Assembly: GCF_019218285.1 (NCBI RefSeq)
Contig: NZ_JAHUZG010000005.1
Span: forward strand, 62,001-126,000
DNA from: Antarctobacter sediminis
GTDB taxonomy: Bacteria > Pseudomonadota > Alphaproteobacteria > Rhodobacterales > Rhodobacteraceae
Direction: 5' to 3'
DNA length: 64,000 nt
How positions within the stretch are numbered: position 1 is the stretch's first letter; every line of letters begins with the position of its first letter. Made by a program: the position numbers and the translations under genes. Positions 1 through 8,546 of the stretch are shown here, piece by piece. The notes below the pieces were generated by a model. It had not been told where the DNA came from. It made no database searches and saw nothing but the letters and a program-made list of their open reading frames with translations.

Positions 1-348
1 ATCCCTGTTGTCCGGTCTGACTTTTCCACAGTTTCGCACAATCCGCGCGAATTATCCATCAGTGTTGCGAAAAGCCGAACCCGACACACCCAAAGCGGGC
101 ATTCTTCGGTCAACATTAACCTTTGCACCACCATCAAGGACAAAAATTTCCGTTCAAAATCAGCTTGCTAACCTAATTTTCACATGTTTTTTGCCCGGCT
201 GCAAAATCAATCCATTCGGGCCACACTCTCGCCCCAAACCAACTGCTTAATAAGCTCATACCGACGAGGGACAGGGCAAGGTGAGAGAGGCCCACAACGC
301 CCAAGACGGTCACTGAAACAAACGCACTACACCTACGGAGAGAGAACC
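1..348. other. non-coding leader upstream of the pilin genes
   Basis: No convincing gene is seen here. The stretch is more AT-rich than the coding DNA around it, and its short open frames have no family resemblance and no good ribosome binding site. It most likely carries the promoter and 5' untranslated region of the first pilin gene. A purine-rich GGAGAGAG stretch directly before 349 is the ribosome binding site of that gene. I could not pick a reliable -35/-10 pair. Confidence 0.5.
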
Positions 349-528
349 ATGATCAACTTCATCAAGAACTTCCGCAAAGACGAAGACGGCGCCGTTACTG
401 TTGACTGGGTCGTCCTGACCGCAGCCGTCGTCGGCCTGGCCGTCGCAGCCTATACCACCATCGAAGGCAACTCGCAGGCTCTGATCGACGCAGCCGCGGC
501 ACGTGTGGCTCTCGAAAACGACTTCTAA
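349..528 (+). CDS. flp: Flp-type pilin (copy 1)
   Basis: Small 59-residue prepilin, predicted major subunit of the Tad/Flp pilus encoded downstream. Residues 1-14 form a short charged leader ending in DEDG. Prepilin peptidase would cut between Gly14 and Ala15, leaving a 45-residue mature pilin whose hydrophobic helix spans about residues 15-36. Canonical Flp pilins carry Glu5-Tyr6 after the cut; here the same positions are Asp and Trp (AVTVDW). The start is the ATG behind a strong purine-rich ribosome binding site. The gene is 179/180 identical to the copy at 655, differing only at base 453. A GC-rich hairpin follows at 561-583. Assignment rests on the leader, size and Tad context; some annotations would leave it hypothetical. 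Confidence 0.85.
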   Translation: MINFIKNFRKDEDGAVTVDWVVLTAAVVGLAVAAYTTIEGNSQALIDAAAARVALENDF

Positions 529-560
529 GTCGGGCGCGGCCTGAGCGCCGCGTAACCCAC

Positions 561-583
561 GGCGCGCGCCCGATGCGCGCGCC
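561..583 (+). terminator. GC-rich hairpin after pilin copy 1
   Basis: Perfect 9-bp inverted repeat (GGCGCGCGC, 5-base loop, GCGCGCGCC). There is no run of T after it, so it is more likely an mRNA-stabilising or partial attenuating hairpin than a full intrinsic terminator. A closely similar hairpin with a T-run follows pilin copy 2. Confidence 0.5.
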
Positions 584-654
584 CTCCCTACAGTTCCCCG
601 CGGCCAGGTTGGTCGCATGACATCACTGACCTGAGGGTCAACCGGAGAAAAACC

Positions 655-834
655 ATGATCAACTTCATCAAGAACTTCCGCAAAGACGAAGACGGCGCCG
701 TTACTGTTGACTGGGTCGTCCTGACCGCAGCCGTCGTCGGCCTGGCCGTCGCAGCCTACACCACCATCGAAGGCAACTCGCAGGCTCTGATCGACGCAGC
801 CGCGGCACGTGTGGCTCTCGAAAACGACTTCTAA
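655..834 (+). CDS. flp: Flp-type pilin (copy 2, tandem duplicate)
   Basis: 59-residue prepilin with a protein sequence identical to the copy at 349-528. The only nucleotide change is a silent TAT to TAC (base 453 against 759), so duplication is recent or maintained by gene conversion. It has its own ribosome binding site (CCGGAGAAAAACC) and its upstream sequence differs from that of copy 1, so the repeat covers essentially the coding part. Same Gly14/Ala15 cleavage site and Asp-Trp in place of Glu-Tyr. It is followed by an intrinsic terminator at 871-901. Confidence 0.85.
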   Translation: MINFIKNFRKDEDGAVTVDWVVLTAAVVGLAVAAYTTIEGNSQALIDAAAARVALENDF

Positions 835-870
835 GTCGCCTGATCGCATGACGATCACCTAAGACATCCA

Positions 871-901
871 GGCGCGCGCCCGCCGCGGCGCGCGCCTTTT
901 T
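871..901 (+). terminator. intrinsic terminator after pilin copy 2
   Basis: GGCGCGCGCC at 871-880 and again at 887-896; the word is self-complementary, so the two copies form a 10-bp stem with a 6-base loop, followed by TTTTT at 897-901. This should end most transcripts of the two duplicate pilin genes before the third. Confidence 0.8.
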
Positions 902-946
902 CACACCCGCACCACATTGTTCGTGCGGGCAACCCGGAGAAACACG

Positions 947-1126
947 ATGCGCAAGCTGTTCAGATCCTTCAAGGACAAGGAAGACGGTGCCGTAACTGTG
1001 GACTGGGTCATTCTGACGGCCGGCATCGTCGGTTTCTGTATCGCGGCCTATACCGCGGCCGAAAACGCGACGCTGGGTCTGCGAGACGGCGTAAGCGCCG
1101 AATTGACGCGCCAGAACGATTTCTAA
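947..1126 (+). CDS. Flp-type pilin (copy 3, divergent)
   Basis: 59-residue prepilin of the same build as the two upstream copies: leader ending in KEDG, cleavage predicted after Gly14, then AVTVDW with Asp and Trp at mature positions 5 and 6, and a hydrophobic helix. The C-terminal half differs clearly, although the last residues (QNDF against ENDF) are alike. The start at 947 is preceded by CCGGAGAAACACG; an in-frame ATG 30 bases upstream lacks a good site. It may be a minor or alternative pilin. A 9-bp hairpin follows at 1150-1177. Confidence 0.8.
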   Translation: MRKLFRSFKDKEDGAVTVDWVILTAGIVGFCIAAYTAAENATLGLRDGVSAELTRQNDF

Positions 1127-1149
1127 TCCTGCTGCCCCAAGACTTTCCG

Positions 1150-1177
1150 CGGACGGCCTGGGTATCCGGGCCGTCCG
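1150..1177 (+). repeat. hairpin between pilin 3 and cpaB
   Basis: Perfect 9-bp inverted repeat, CGGACGGCC at 1150-1158 and GGCCGTCCG at 1169-1177, 10-base loop, no T-run. It is likely an mRNA processing or attenuation hairpin that lowers expression of the assembly genes relative to the pilins. Confidence 0.5.
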
Positions 1178-1321
1178 TCGACGTGTCGGGGCTCACCAAC
1201 CGGATCAGTTCCGGGTCGCCAAGAAGCCCTGCATCCGTCCCGTTCTTGCCGCATTCGCGTGCGAGGCTGGCCCGAGCCGGTGAAAACCGGCCGAAACCAA
1301 GTTGTCCAAGTGAGGTGAAAA

Positions 1322-2176
1322 ATGCGACTCGTATTCGGACTTGTGCTGATCGCCGGCCTCGCCCTGGCGGGCTTTGCCGTCTACATGGCGCAGAATTACA
1401 TCGGGGCCTATGAAAACGCGCTGGCGCAAGAGCGCGCGAAGTCCGGAGCATCGGTGCCCGTGGCCAAGATCTATATCGCCAAACGTGCCATCAACTATGG
1501 CGAAGAGATCAAGGAAGAAGACGTGGCCCTTGCGCCATGGCCGAAAAAGACCCTCCCCGAAGACTACTTTGACGAAGAAAACCCCTTCTTCATCGACGGC
1601 GAAGGCCCGCGGCTTGCCATGCGACCGATCGAGAAATTCGAAGCGTTGATGAAGGTCAAAGTGTCCGAACCGGGCGGCGACGCCGGTCTGACGTCACGGC
1701 TGGATCGCGGGCAACGCGCCTTTGCAATCAAGGTCGACGTGGCCTCCGGCGTCTCGGGCTTTCTGCGTCCCGGTGACCGGGTCGATGTCTACTGGACGGG
1801 CCGCCTGCCCGGCGAAGTCGGGGAACGTGCGCAGGGCGAGGTCACCAAGCTGATCCAGACCGGCATCCGCCTGATCGCCATCGACCAGACCGCGAACACC
1901 GAATACAACACCGCCACCATCGCACGCACAGTGACCGTCGCCGCCAGCCCCCAGCAGGTTGCCGCGCTGGCACAGGCCCAGTCCACCGGCAAGCTGTCGC
2001 TGTCGCTGATGTCCCAGCTTGACGATACCGTGGCCGAGGCGATCGAGGTCGATCAGCGCTCGCTTCTGGGGATCGTGGCCGAGGAACGGGTGGAAAAGCA
2101 GGCCGCGAAATCCTGCACGACCCGTGTCCGTCGTGGCGCGGAAGTGATGGAGATCCCGATCCCCTGCACCAACTGA
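1322..2176 (+). CDS. cpaB: Flp pilus assembly protein CpaB
   Basis: 284-residue CpaB/RcpC homologue, an inner-membrane-anchored periplasmic protein of the Tad secretion channel, thought to work with the CpaC secretin. Residues 4-22 are a hydrophobic signal anchor. Residues about 48-110 fit an SAF domain (KIYIAKRAINYGEEI region), and the later part (GDRVDVYWTG) is the usual CpaB C-terminal domain. Length is normal for the family. A GAGGTG ribosome binding site precedes the ATG. An intrinsic terminator directly after the gene separates it from cpaC. Confidence 0.92.
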   Translation: MRLVFGLVLIAGLALAGFAVYMAQNYIGAYENALAQERAKSGASVPVAKIYIAKRAINYGEEIKEEDVALAPWPKKTLPEDYFDEENPFFIDGEGPRLAMRPIEKFEALMKVKVSEPGGDAGLTSRLDRGQRAFAIKVDVASGVSGFLRPGDRVDVYWTGRLPGEVGERAQGEVTKLIQTGIRLIAIDQTANTEYNTATIARTVTVAASPQQVAALAQAQSTGKLSLSLMSQLDDTVAEAIEVDQRSLLGIVAEERVEKQAAKSCTTRVRRGAEVMEIPIPCTN

Positions 2177-2218
2177 ACGCGCAATTCAAACGGCGTTTTC
2201 AACCGCTTGAACAGGAAC

Positions 2219-2244
2219 GACCCCCGCCTTGGCGGGGGTCTTTT
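2219..2244 (+). terminator. intrinsic terminator after cpaB
   Basis: GACCCCCGCC and GGCGGGGGTC form an almost gapless stem followed by TTTT. It separates the pilin-cpaB unit from cpaC, so cpaC needs its own promoter in 2245-2397, which contains A-runs but no -35/-10 pair I trust. Confidence 0.85.
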
Positions 2245-2397
2245 GCTTGCCGGTCAGCCCTGTCTGTTGCGGGTTATCCACATAAGCCCCCCGGCTTAGG
2301 GCTTTGATTCTTGCAAAAAAACAGGGAATGCCGCATGGTTGCAAAAAAAATGCAGGCGTCAGACCTGCGTGTGAGCAGTGATCGAGAGGCAGGTCAC

Positions 2398-3831
2398 ATG
2401 AAAATTGACAGATTCCTGAAGACGGCCCTTCTGGGCCTGTCGCTTGCGGTTGCGCCGCTTGCGTCGCAAGTGCAGGCCGAAAACCTGCGCATCCTTCGCA
2501 ATGGCACGCAACCGGTTTTGCAGGTGCCGATGAACCGTGCGCTGGTTGTCGAAAGCGACATTCCCTTTGCGGAACTGTCCATCGCCAACCCGGCCATCGC
2601 GGACATTTCTTCGCTGAACGACCGCAACATCTATGTTCTGGGCAAGGCTCCGGGAACGACGACGCTGACGATTCTCGATGCCGCAGGTGAGTTGATCACC
2701 AACGTCGATATCCGCGTCTCTCCCGATGTGTCCGAGTTCAAGGAACGCCTGCGCCAGATTCTGCCGCAAGAAAAGATCGAGGTGCGGACCGCCAATGACG
2801 GCATCGTGCTGTCCGGCACCGTATCGTCCACGGGTCGGATGCAACGCGCCCTGGATCTTGCCGAACGCTATGCACCGGACCGCGTATCCAACCTGATGAG
2901 CGTTGGCGGCGTCCAGCAGGTCATGCTGAAAGTCCGCTTTGCCGAGATGGAACGGACGGCGGCCAAGATGCTGCGCACCTCGCTTGCCACCGGCGGATCT
3001 GTTGCCGGCGGCGATCTGGGTGTGGAACTTGGCACACTGAACGCCGCATCGCGCGCTGCTGTCGATGCCGTGGCCGACAAGCTTGCGCCCGCGGGTCTGG
3101 ACGTCGAAGGCGCTGTTCTCTTCGGTTTCAACGCCGGTGGGCTCGAAGTCGGCATCATGCTGGAGGCGCTGGAACGCAAGGGTGTTGTCCGGACGCTGGC
3201 GGAACCGAACCTGACCGCCCTTTCGGGGCAAGAAGCCAAGTTCCTGGCGGGCGGCGAATACCCGATCCCGGTCAGCCAGCAGAACAGCACGATCACCATC
3301 GAATACAAGCCCTTTGGTGTCGAACTGAACTTCATTCCGCGCGTCATCGACGGCGACCTGATCAACCTCGAACTCGAAGCGGCGGTGTCGGCCATCGACA
3401 CCAACAACTCGATTGTGCTTTCGGACATCACGGTCAACGGCTTCCGCCGTCGCGAGGCTTCGACCACCGTGGAACTGCGTGATGGCGAAAGCTTTGCCAT
3501 CGCCGGCCTGCTGATGGACGATTTCACCGACACCAACTCGCAATTGCCATGGCTGGGCGACGTTCCCGTGCTGGGCGCGCTCTTCCGCAGCGCGGAATAC
3601 CAGCGTTCGCAATCCGAACTGGTCATCATCGTGACGCCGCATCTGGTCACCCCAACCCGGGGCGAATACCTCGCGCTGCCCACGGACCGCGTGGTGCCAC
3701 CGACCGAACGTGACCTCTTTTTGCGTGGCAAGGTGGCCGGGCAGCCGAACAGGAACGCTCCGAAATCCGGTGCCGCGGGCGAAGTGGCCAAGCAGGACTT
3801 CACCGGGTCCTACGGATATGTGATGGACTGA
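2398..3831 (+). CDS. cpaC: Flp pilus secretin CpaC (RcpA)
   Basis: 477-residue outer-membrane secretin of the type II/IV family that forms the pore for the Flp pilus. A signal peptide occupies residues 1 to about 26 (cut after VQA). Next come a pilus-secretin N-terminal domain (ILRNGTQPVLQVPMNRALVV region) and a BON-like fold near residues 110-160, and then the secretin domain, ending in the typical LVIIVTPHLV segment. The start at 2398 is preferred over the ATG at 2311 because GAGAGGCAGG lies just before it and the signal peptide then begins at residue 1. It overlaps the next gene by one base (TGATG). Confidence 0.93.
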   Translation: MKIDRFLKTALLGLSLAVAPLASQVQAENLRILRNGTQPVLQVPMNRALVVESDIPFAELSIANPAIADISSLNDRNIYVLGKAPGTTTLTILDAAGELITNVDIRVSPDVSEFKERLRQILPQEKIEVRTANDGIVLSGTVSSTGRMQRALDLAERYAPDRVSNLMSVGGVQQVMLKVRFAEMERTAAKMLRTSLATGGSVAGGDLGVELGTLNAASRAAVDAVADKLAPAGLDVEGAVLFGFNAGGLEVGIMLEALERKGVVRTLAEPNLTALSGQEAKFLAGGEYPIPVSQQNSTITIEYKPFGVELNFIPRVIDGDLINLELEAAVSAIDTNNSIVLSDITVNGFRRREASTTVELRDGESFAIAGLLMDDFTDTNSQLPWLGDVPVLGALFRSAEYQRSQSELVIIVTPHLVTPTRGEYLALPTDRVVPPTERDLFLRGKVAGQPNRNAPKSGAAGEVAKQDFTGSYGYVMD

Positions 3832-4502
3832 TGCAGAGGCGCAAGATGATCAGGCTCCCCCTTACCGCCGCACTGGCCATGGGCCTTGCGATCACCGGGT
3901 GCAGCAAGGCCCCTGTCGGTTTCGACCGAGAGGCGGGCGCGCTGATCGACACCGGGCATTTCGGCAATGCCACGATGAACAACCATCAGCTGATGACCGG
4001 TGAAAAGCAGATCATCTACGACCTGTCGCAACGCTTTGCCTCGGAGGTGATGACCACGGTCAACTTTGCCTTCAACAGCGCCGAGCTGGACCATGGCGCG
4101 CGCGACACCCTGCGCGAGCAGGCCCATTGGATCCGCCAGTTCCCTGAAATCCGCTTCCGCGTTTACGGCCACACCGACAAGGTCGGATCGGACGGGTACA
4201 ACAAGGCTTTGGGCATGCAGCGCGCCCGCGCCGTGGTGAACTACCTCGTCAGTCAGGGCATCAGCCGATCACGGCTGGAGGCGGTTGTCTCCTACGGAGA
4301 AACGCAGCCGTTGATCGTGACCGAAGGCCGCGAACGGCGCAACCGACGCACAGTGACCGAAGTCTCGGGTTTCGTGTCCGGGCATCCCACGGTGATGGAC
4401 GGAAAATACGCCGAAGTGATCTATCGCGAGTACATTCGCAGCGCCGAACCCAAGACAGGCCTGACCGGCCAGCAGGGGCAGGATTTCGCGATCACGCAAT
4501 AA
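3831..4502 (+). CDS. OmpA-family lipoprotein of the Tad locus (cpaD position)
   Basis: 223-residue outer-membrane lipoprotein. Residues 1-24 form a lipoprotein signal with lipobox AITGC. Residues about 80-180 are an OmpA-like peptidoglycan-binding domain (NFAFNSAELD, VYGHTDKVGS, NKALGMQRARAV). It occupies the place where other tad loci carry cpaD/rcpB, so it probably serves as the secretin-associated lipoprotein and ties the channel to peptidoglycan. The start at 3831 overlaps the cpaC stop; the ATG at 3846, with AGAGG upstream, is an equally good start. An intrinsic terminator follows. Confidence 0.85.
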   Translation: MQRRKMIRLPLTAALAMGLAITGCSKAPVGFDREAGALIDTGHFGNATMNNHQLMTGEKQIIYDLSQRFASEVMTTVNFAFNSAELDHGARDTLREQAHWIRQFPEIRFRVYGHTDKVGSDGYNKALGMQRARAVVNYLVSQGISRSRLEAVVSYGETQPLIVTEGRERRNRRTVTEVSGFVSGHPTVMDGKYAEVIYREYIRSAEPKTGLTGQQGQDFAITQ

Positions 4503-4526
4503 ACTCCAGCGTGTTGCCGATGCAGA

Positions 4527-4552
4527 AAAGAGGGCCCCGGCCCTCTTTTTTC
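4527..4552 (+). terminator. intrinsic terminator after the OmpA lipoprotein gene
   Basis: AAAAGAGGGCC and GGCCCTCTTTTTT form a strong stem with a 2-base loop running into a T-tract. It separates cpaC-ompA from the cpaE operon. Confidence 0.88.
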
Positions 4553-4854
4553 GTTTTGGACCACCTGCGTTTCCCGGCCCCCTTGATCGCGAAACCGCGA
4601 CAATCCCCCACTATCGCAAAAATTGTTCGTCTGCTTCGCGGAACCACCAGAACGTCAGGTGCGCCGCGTTTCGGCCCGGTTTCGGTCGCCGATCACCGTA
4701 CAATTTCGGTTTTTTGGCCCAAATGTTGCCTCCTTTGTGGGTGAACTTCGCCTTGGAGACCCAGTGCGTGCCGCAAGGCGAGTCGCGCATCGCGGGACCG
4801 GGGGACATTTTTCGCCACGTCCGACCGGTCCGGCAAAAGCAAAGGACGACAGGC
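4553..4854 (+). other. non-coding promoter region of the cpaE operon
   Basis: About 300 bases without a supported gene. An in-frame extension of cpaE upstream of 4855 is open but lacks conserved sequence. A TACAAT at 4699-4704 could be a -10 element, but no matching -35 is clear. Since a terminator lies just upstream, the promoter for cpaE and following genes should be here. Confidence 0.4.
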
Positions 4855-6105
4855 ATGACGAACGCGACATCACAGCAAACCGATCCAGCGCCGATCGTGG
4901 CCTGCACGATCAGCCGCGATGTCCAGAATTTCGATCTGCTCATCGACGATATGGAAGCCCTGCTTGGCGAAGGCTGGGGTGACCTCGGGTTCGACGAGGC
5001 CACCGCCTTCCTCAACCAGCCGGACGGCCGGTCGCTGGAGTTCGTCGCCATGGCGATCGACGCCATTGACGAACCGGACCTGCCGATGTTGTCCAGCGTT
5101 ATCCGGGCCGCCAAGGAAAACGACGTCAAGGTGATCCTGATCGCCGAGGACGTAACGCCCGCCTCGTTGCACCAGCTATTGCGCGACGGCGCCGATGAAT
5201 TTGTCCCCTACCCCCTGCCAGAGGGCGAACTGGCTGGCGCGCTGGAACGAATCCGCCGCCCCGCGCCCTCGGCGCCCGCGGTCGAAGCCCCCGGCACATC
5301 ACCCGAAGGTGTCAAACTGTCGGGCGGCGGGGACGGCGTTCTGATTGCCGTTCACGGGTTGGCCGGAGGTGTCGGCACCACCACGGTGGCCGTGAACCTG
5401 GCCTATGAACTGGCCACCAGCGGTAAGGAAAAGAACCCCAAGGTCTGCCTGATCGACCTCGGCCTGCAATTCGGGTCAGTTGCCACCTACCTTGATCTGC
5501 CCCGACGCGAGGCCGTCTACGAAACCCTGTCCGACATCGAAGCCATGGACGGCGACAGTTTCGGGCAGGCATTGGTCAGCTTCGAAGACAAGCTTCAGGT
5601 CTTTACCGCGCCGTCGGACATCCTGCCGCTGGACATCATCGGCCCCGCCGAGGTCAAGCGCCTGCTCGACATCACGCGGGACCATTTCGACTATGTCATC
5701 GTCGACATGCCGTCGACTGTCGTTCAATGGACGGAAACTGTCCTGTCCGAGGCGCAGCTGTATTTCGCCCTGATCGAGTTGGACATGCGTTCGGCCCAGA
5801 ACACCCTGCGGCTGAAACGGGCGCTGCAATCCGAGGATCTGCCATTCGACAAGATCCGCTTTGCGCTGAACCGCGCCCCCAAATTCACCGACCTGCAAGG
5901 CAAAAGCCGGGTCAAGCGTCTTGCCGACAGTCTTGGCATCTCGCTGGACGTGCAACTGCCAGATGGAGGCCGCACCGTGATGCAGGCCTGCGACCATGGC
6001 CTACCGCTGGCCAGCCACGCGGCCAAGAACCCGCTGCGCCGTGAAATCGTCAAGCTGGCACAACAGCTTAACGCAATCGGCGACAGCGACGCCGAAGCCG
6101 CCTGA
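4855..6105 (+). CDS. cpaE: Flp pilus assembly ATPase-like protein CpaE (TadZ)
   Basis: 416-residue MinD/ParA-type protein that positions the Tad machine at the pole. Residues 10-135 form an atypical receiver-like domain. The ATPase-like domain starts near residue 160 with a deviant Walker A (GLAGGVGTTTVAVNLA), in which the usual lysine is replaced by Thr, as is common in CpaE. The core includes VCLIDLGLQFGSV and VIVDMPSTV. The start at 4855 has AAGGA 8 bases upstream. First gene of a tightly packed run through tadV. Confidence 0.9.
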   Translation: MTNATSQQTDPAPIVACTISRDVQNFDLLIDDMEALLGEGWGDLGFDEATAFLNQPDGRSLEFVAMAIDAIDEPDLPMLSSVIRAAKENDVKVILIAEDVTPASLHQLLRDGADEFVPYPLPEGELAGALERIRRPAPSAPAVEAPGTSPEGVKLSGGGDGVLIAVHGLAGGVGTTTVAVNLAYELATSGKEKNPKVCLIDLGLQFGSVATYLDLPRREAVYETLSDIEAMDGDSFGQALVSFEDKLQVFTAPSDILPLDIIGPAEVKRLLDITRDHFDYVIVDMPSTVVQWTETVLSEAQLYFALIELDMRSAQNTLRLKRALQSEDLPFDKIRFALNRAPKFTDLQGKSRVKRLADSLGISLDVQLPDGGRTVMQACDHGLPLASHAAKNPLRREIVKLAQQLNAIGDSDAEAA

Positions 6106-6119
6106 TCGAGGGGATTTAA

Positions 6120-7565
6120 ATGTTTTCGCGTTACAAGAAGCCCTCCGCGCCGGGAACCCAGCCGGTCAAGGCCCCCGCGCCTGCCGCACCGGCCGCCACG
6201 CCGTCCCAACCCGCCGCCCAGCCAAGCGCCGTGCGCCGCAAGGTCGCCAAGTCCGCCGCTCAGGCCGGGCCGGTCGACAAGGAAAAGAAGCGCAAGGAGC
6301 GGCTGTCCGAGATCAAGCTCGAACTGCACCGCGCATTGCTGGAAAACCTGAACCTCGCGGCGCTCGACAAGGCCTCGGAAGGTGAACTGCGCGAGGAAAT
6401 CGGCGCTATCGCCAACGAGACCCTTCAGGAAAAGGGCGTGGTGCTGAACCGCGACGAACGCCGCACCATGATGGCCGACCTCTACGACGAGGTGAAAGGC
6501 CTTGGCCCGCTGGAGCCGCTGCTCAAGGACGAGACGATCTCGGACATCCTTGTTAACGGGCCGCACCAGATCTTTATCGAACAGAACGGCAAGCTGTCGC
6601 TCTCGGACGTGACCTTCAAGGATGAAAAGCACCTGATGCGGATCATCGACAAGATCGTGTCCGCCGTCGGCCGCCGTGTCGATGAATCGAACCCCTATGT
6701 CGACGCCCGTCTTCAGGACGGGTCACGTTTCAACGCCATGGTGCCACCCGTTGCCATCGACGGCAGCCTTGTTTCCATTCGTAAGTTCAAGAAGGACAAG
6801 CTGGGCATCGACGACTTGGTGAACTTCGGTGCCTTTACCGAAGAAATGGCCGTCTACCTTCAGGCCGCCGTGGCCACCCGGCTGAACGTCATCGTCTCGG
6901 GCGGGACCGGTTCCGGTAAGACCACCACGCTCAACGCGCTTTCGTCCTTCATCGACGACAGCGAGCGGATCCTGACCATCGAGGACACCGCCGAACTTCA
7001 GTTGCAACAGACCCACGTGGGCCGGATGGAAAGCCGCCCGCCCAACGTCGAAGGCAAGGGGGCCGTCACTCCGCGCGACTGTCTGAAAAACGCCCTGCGG
7101 ATGCGCCCGGACCGGATCATCGTCGGTGAAACGCGGGGCGAGGAAGTCATCGACATGTTGCAGGCCATGAACACCGGCCACGACGGTTCGATGACCACGA
7201 TCCACGCCAACTCGGCCCGCGATGGCGTTGCACGTCTGGAAAACATGATCGCCATGGCCGGGATCGAAATGCCGCTCAAGGCGATGCGCAGCCAGATCGC
7301 TTCGGCTGTGAACCTGATCGTGCAGGCCAGCCGCCTTCAGGACGGTTCGCGCCGCATGGTCTCGATCACCGAGATCACCGGCATGGAAGGCGATGTGATT
7401 TCAATGCAAGAGATCTTTCGCTTCCAGCGCGTGGGCCTGACGCCCGATAACAAGATCATCGGCCATTTCACGGCCACCGGTGTCCGTTCCGCCTTTGCCG
7501 AACGGTTCCGCATGTGGGGCTACGACGTTCCGGCCTCGATCTACGAACCCTTCAGAGCGGAGTAA
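6120..7565 (+). CDS. cpaF: Flp pilus assembly ATPase CpaF (TadA)
   Basis: 481-residue secretion-superfamily hexameric ATPase that powers Flp pilus extension. The first 55 residues are a low-complexity Ala/Pro-rich tail. The N-terminal domain runs to about residue 240. Walker A is GGTGSGKT at 261-268, followed by an Asp-box (TIEDTAELQ) and Walker B/His-box regions ([22 protein letters not shown]). The length is typical. It sits 14 bases after cpaE and 5 before tadB. Confidence 0.96.
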   Translation: MFSRYKKPSAPGTQPVKAPAPAAPAATPSQPAAQPSAVRRKVAKSAAQAGPVDKEKKRKERLSEIKLELHRALLENLNLAALDKASEGELREEIGAIANETLQEKGVVLNRDERRTMMADLYDEVKGLGPLEPLLKDETISDILVNGPHQIFIEQNGKLSLSDVTFKDEKHLMRIIDKIVSAVGRRVDESNPYVDARLQDGSRFNAMVPPVAIDGSLVSIRKFKKDKLGIDDLVNFGAFTEEMAVYLQAAVATRLNVIVSGGTGSGKTTTLNALSSFIDDSERILTIEDTAELQLQQTHVGRMESRPPNVEGKGAVTPRDCLKNALRMRPDRIIVGETRGEEVIDMLQAMNTGHDGSMTTIHANSARDGVARLENMIAMAGIEMPLKAMRSQIASAVNLIVQASRLQDGSRRMVSITEITGMEGDVISMQEIFRFQRVGLTPDNKIIGHFTATGVRSAFAERFRMWGYDVPASIYEPFRAE

Positions 7566-7570
7566 CGCCC

Positions 7571-8536
7571 ATGCTCAGCGCAGAACCAATCATCTACGGG
7601 GGGATTTTCCTCGGCGTTCTGATCCTGGTCAACGGCGTCTACCTCGTGGCCTTTGGCCAGTCGATCAGCCTGACCCGCCGCGTCAACCGCCGCCTTGAAA
7701 TGCTCGACAAGGGCGAAAGGCGCGAAGATGTGCTGGCCAAGCTCCGCAAGGAGATGGACCAGCACATGCAAAGCCGCTCGCTGCCCATCTATTCCATGCT
7801 GGCCAGCAAGGCGCAGAAGGCCGCTCTGGCCTTTTCGCCGCAACAGCTCATTATGGTCATGGTCGCGGCCTCTGTCTTTGCCTTCCTCGGCCTAAGCATC
7901 GGGACCGAGGCCACCGCGCCGGTACGCGCTGTCATGGCGGTCGGCATGGGGGTCGGTGGTGTCTACTTCTGGGTCAACCACCGCGCCAAAAAGCGCCTGA
8001 GCATGATCGAGGAACAATTGCCCGACGCGGTCGAACTGATGGTGCGCTCGCTGCGCGTGGGCCATCCGTTTTCCTCGGCCATTTCCATCGTCGCCAAGGA
8101 ACTGAAAGACCCGCTTGCCACGGAATTCGGCATCATCGCCGATGAAAGCACCTATGGCCGCGACATAGGCGAGGCGCTGAAGCATATGGCCGAACGGCTG
8201 GATCTTCAGGATCTGCGCTTTCTTGCGGTGGCCGTCGCGATCCAGCAACAGGCCGGCGGCAACCTTGCTGAGATCCTCGAAGGGCTGGCCAAGGTGATCC
8301 GCGCCCGGTTCCGCCTGTTCCGAAGGGTCAAGGCCATCACCGCCGAAGCGCAGTGGTCGGGCAAATTCCTGTCCGGCTTCCCGGTCGCGGCACTGGTATT
8401 TATTCAGGTGGCCAAGCCCGACTACTACGATGAGGTGCTGGATCACCCGTGGTTCATTCCCGCCTGCTTCATCGTGGGCATCATGCTGGCCGCGAACATG
8501 ATCGTCATGCGCTGGCTGGTGAACATCAAGGTCTGA
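7571..8536 (+). CDS. tadB: Flp pilus assembly membrane protein TadB
   Basis: 321-residue inner-membrane platform protein of the T2SF (GspF) family. One N-terminal helix (residues 9-27), a helix pair near 97-137, the T2SF domain about 155-280 (ELMVRSLRVGHPF, QQQAGGNLAEIL), and a C-terminal helix pair. With TadC it forms the membrane platform driven by CpaF. The ATG at 7571 follows AGCGGAGTAA; upstream in-frame starts overlap cpaF and are not needed. Confidence 0.93.
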   Translation: MLSAEPIIYGGIFLGVLILVNGVYLVAFGQSISLTRRVNRRLEMLDKGERREDVLAKLRKEMDQHMQSRSLPIYSMLASKAQKAALAFSPQQLIMVMVAASVFAFLGLSIGTEATAPVRAVMAVGMGVGGVYFWVNHRAKKRLSMIEEQLPDAVELMVRSLRVGHPFSSAISIVAKELKDPLATEFGIIADESTYGRDIGEALKHMAERLDLQDLRFLAVAVAIQQQAGGNLAEILEGLAKVIRARFRLFRRVKAITAEAQWSGKFLSGFPVAALVFIQVAKPDYYDEVLDHPWFIPACFIVGIMLAANMIVMRWLVNIKV

Positions 8537-8546
8537 GGAAAGCCCC

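Noticed and set aside
310-858. Antisense open frame with an internal repeat across the two pilin copies
   Set aside because: It is only the complement of the duplicated pilin genes; the repeat in it reflects that duplication, and it has no ribosome binding site or family resemblance.
2359-3642. Long minus-strand open frame (about 427 codons) opposite cpaC
   Set aside because: High-GC shadow of a clear secretin gene; composition is His/Arg-rich and no domain is recognisable.
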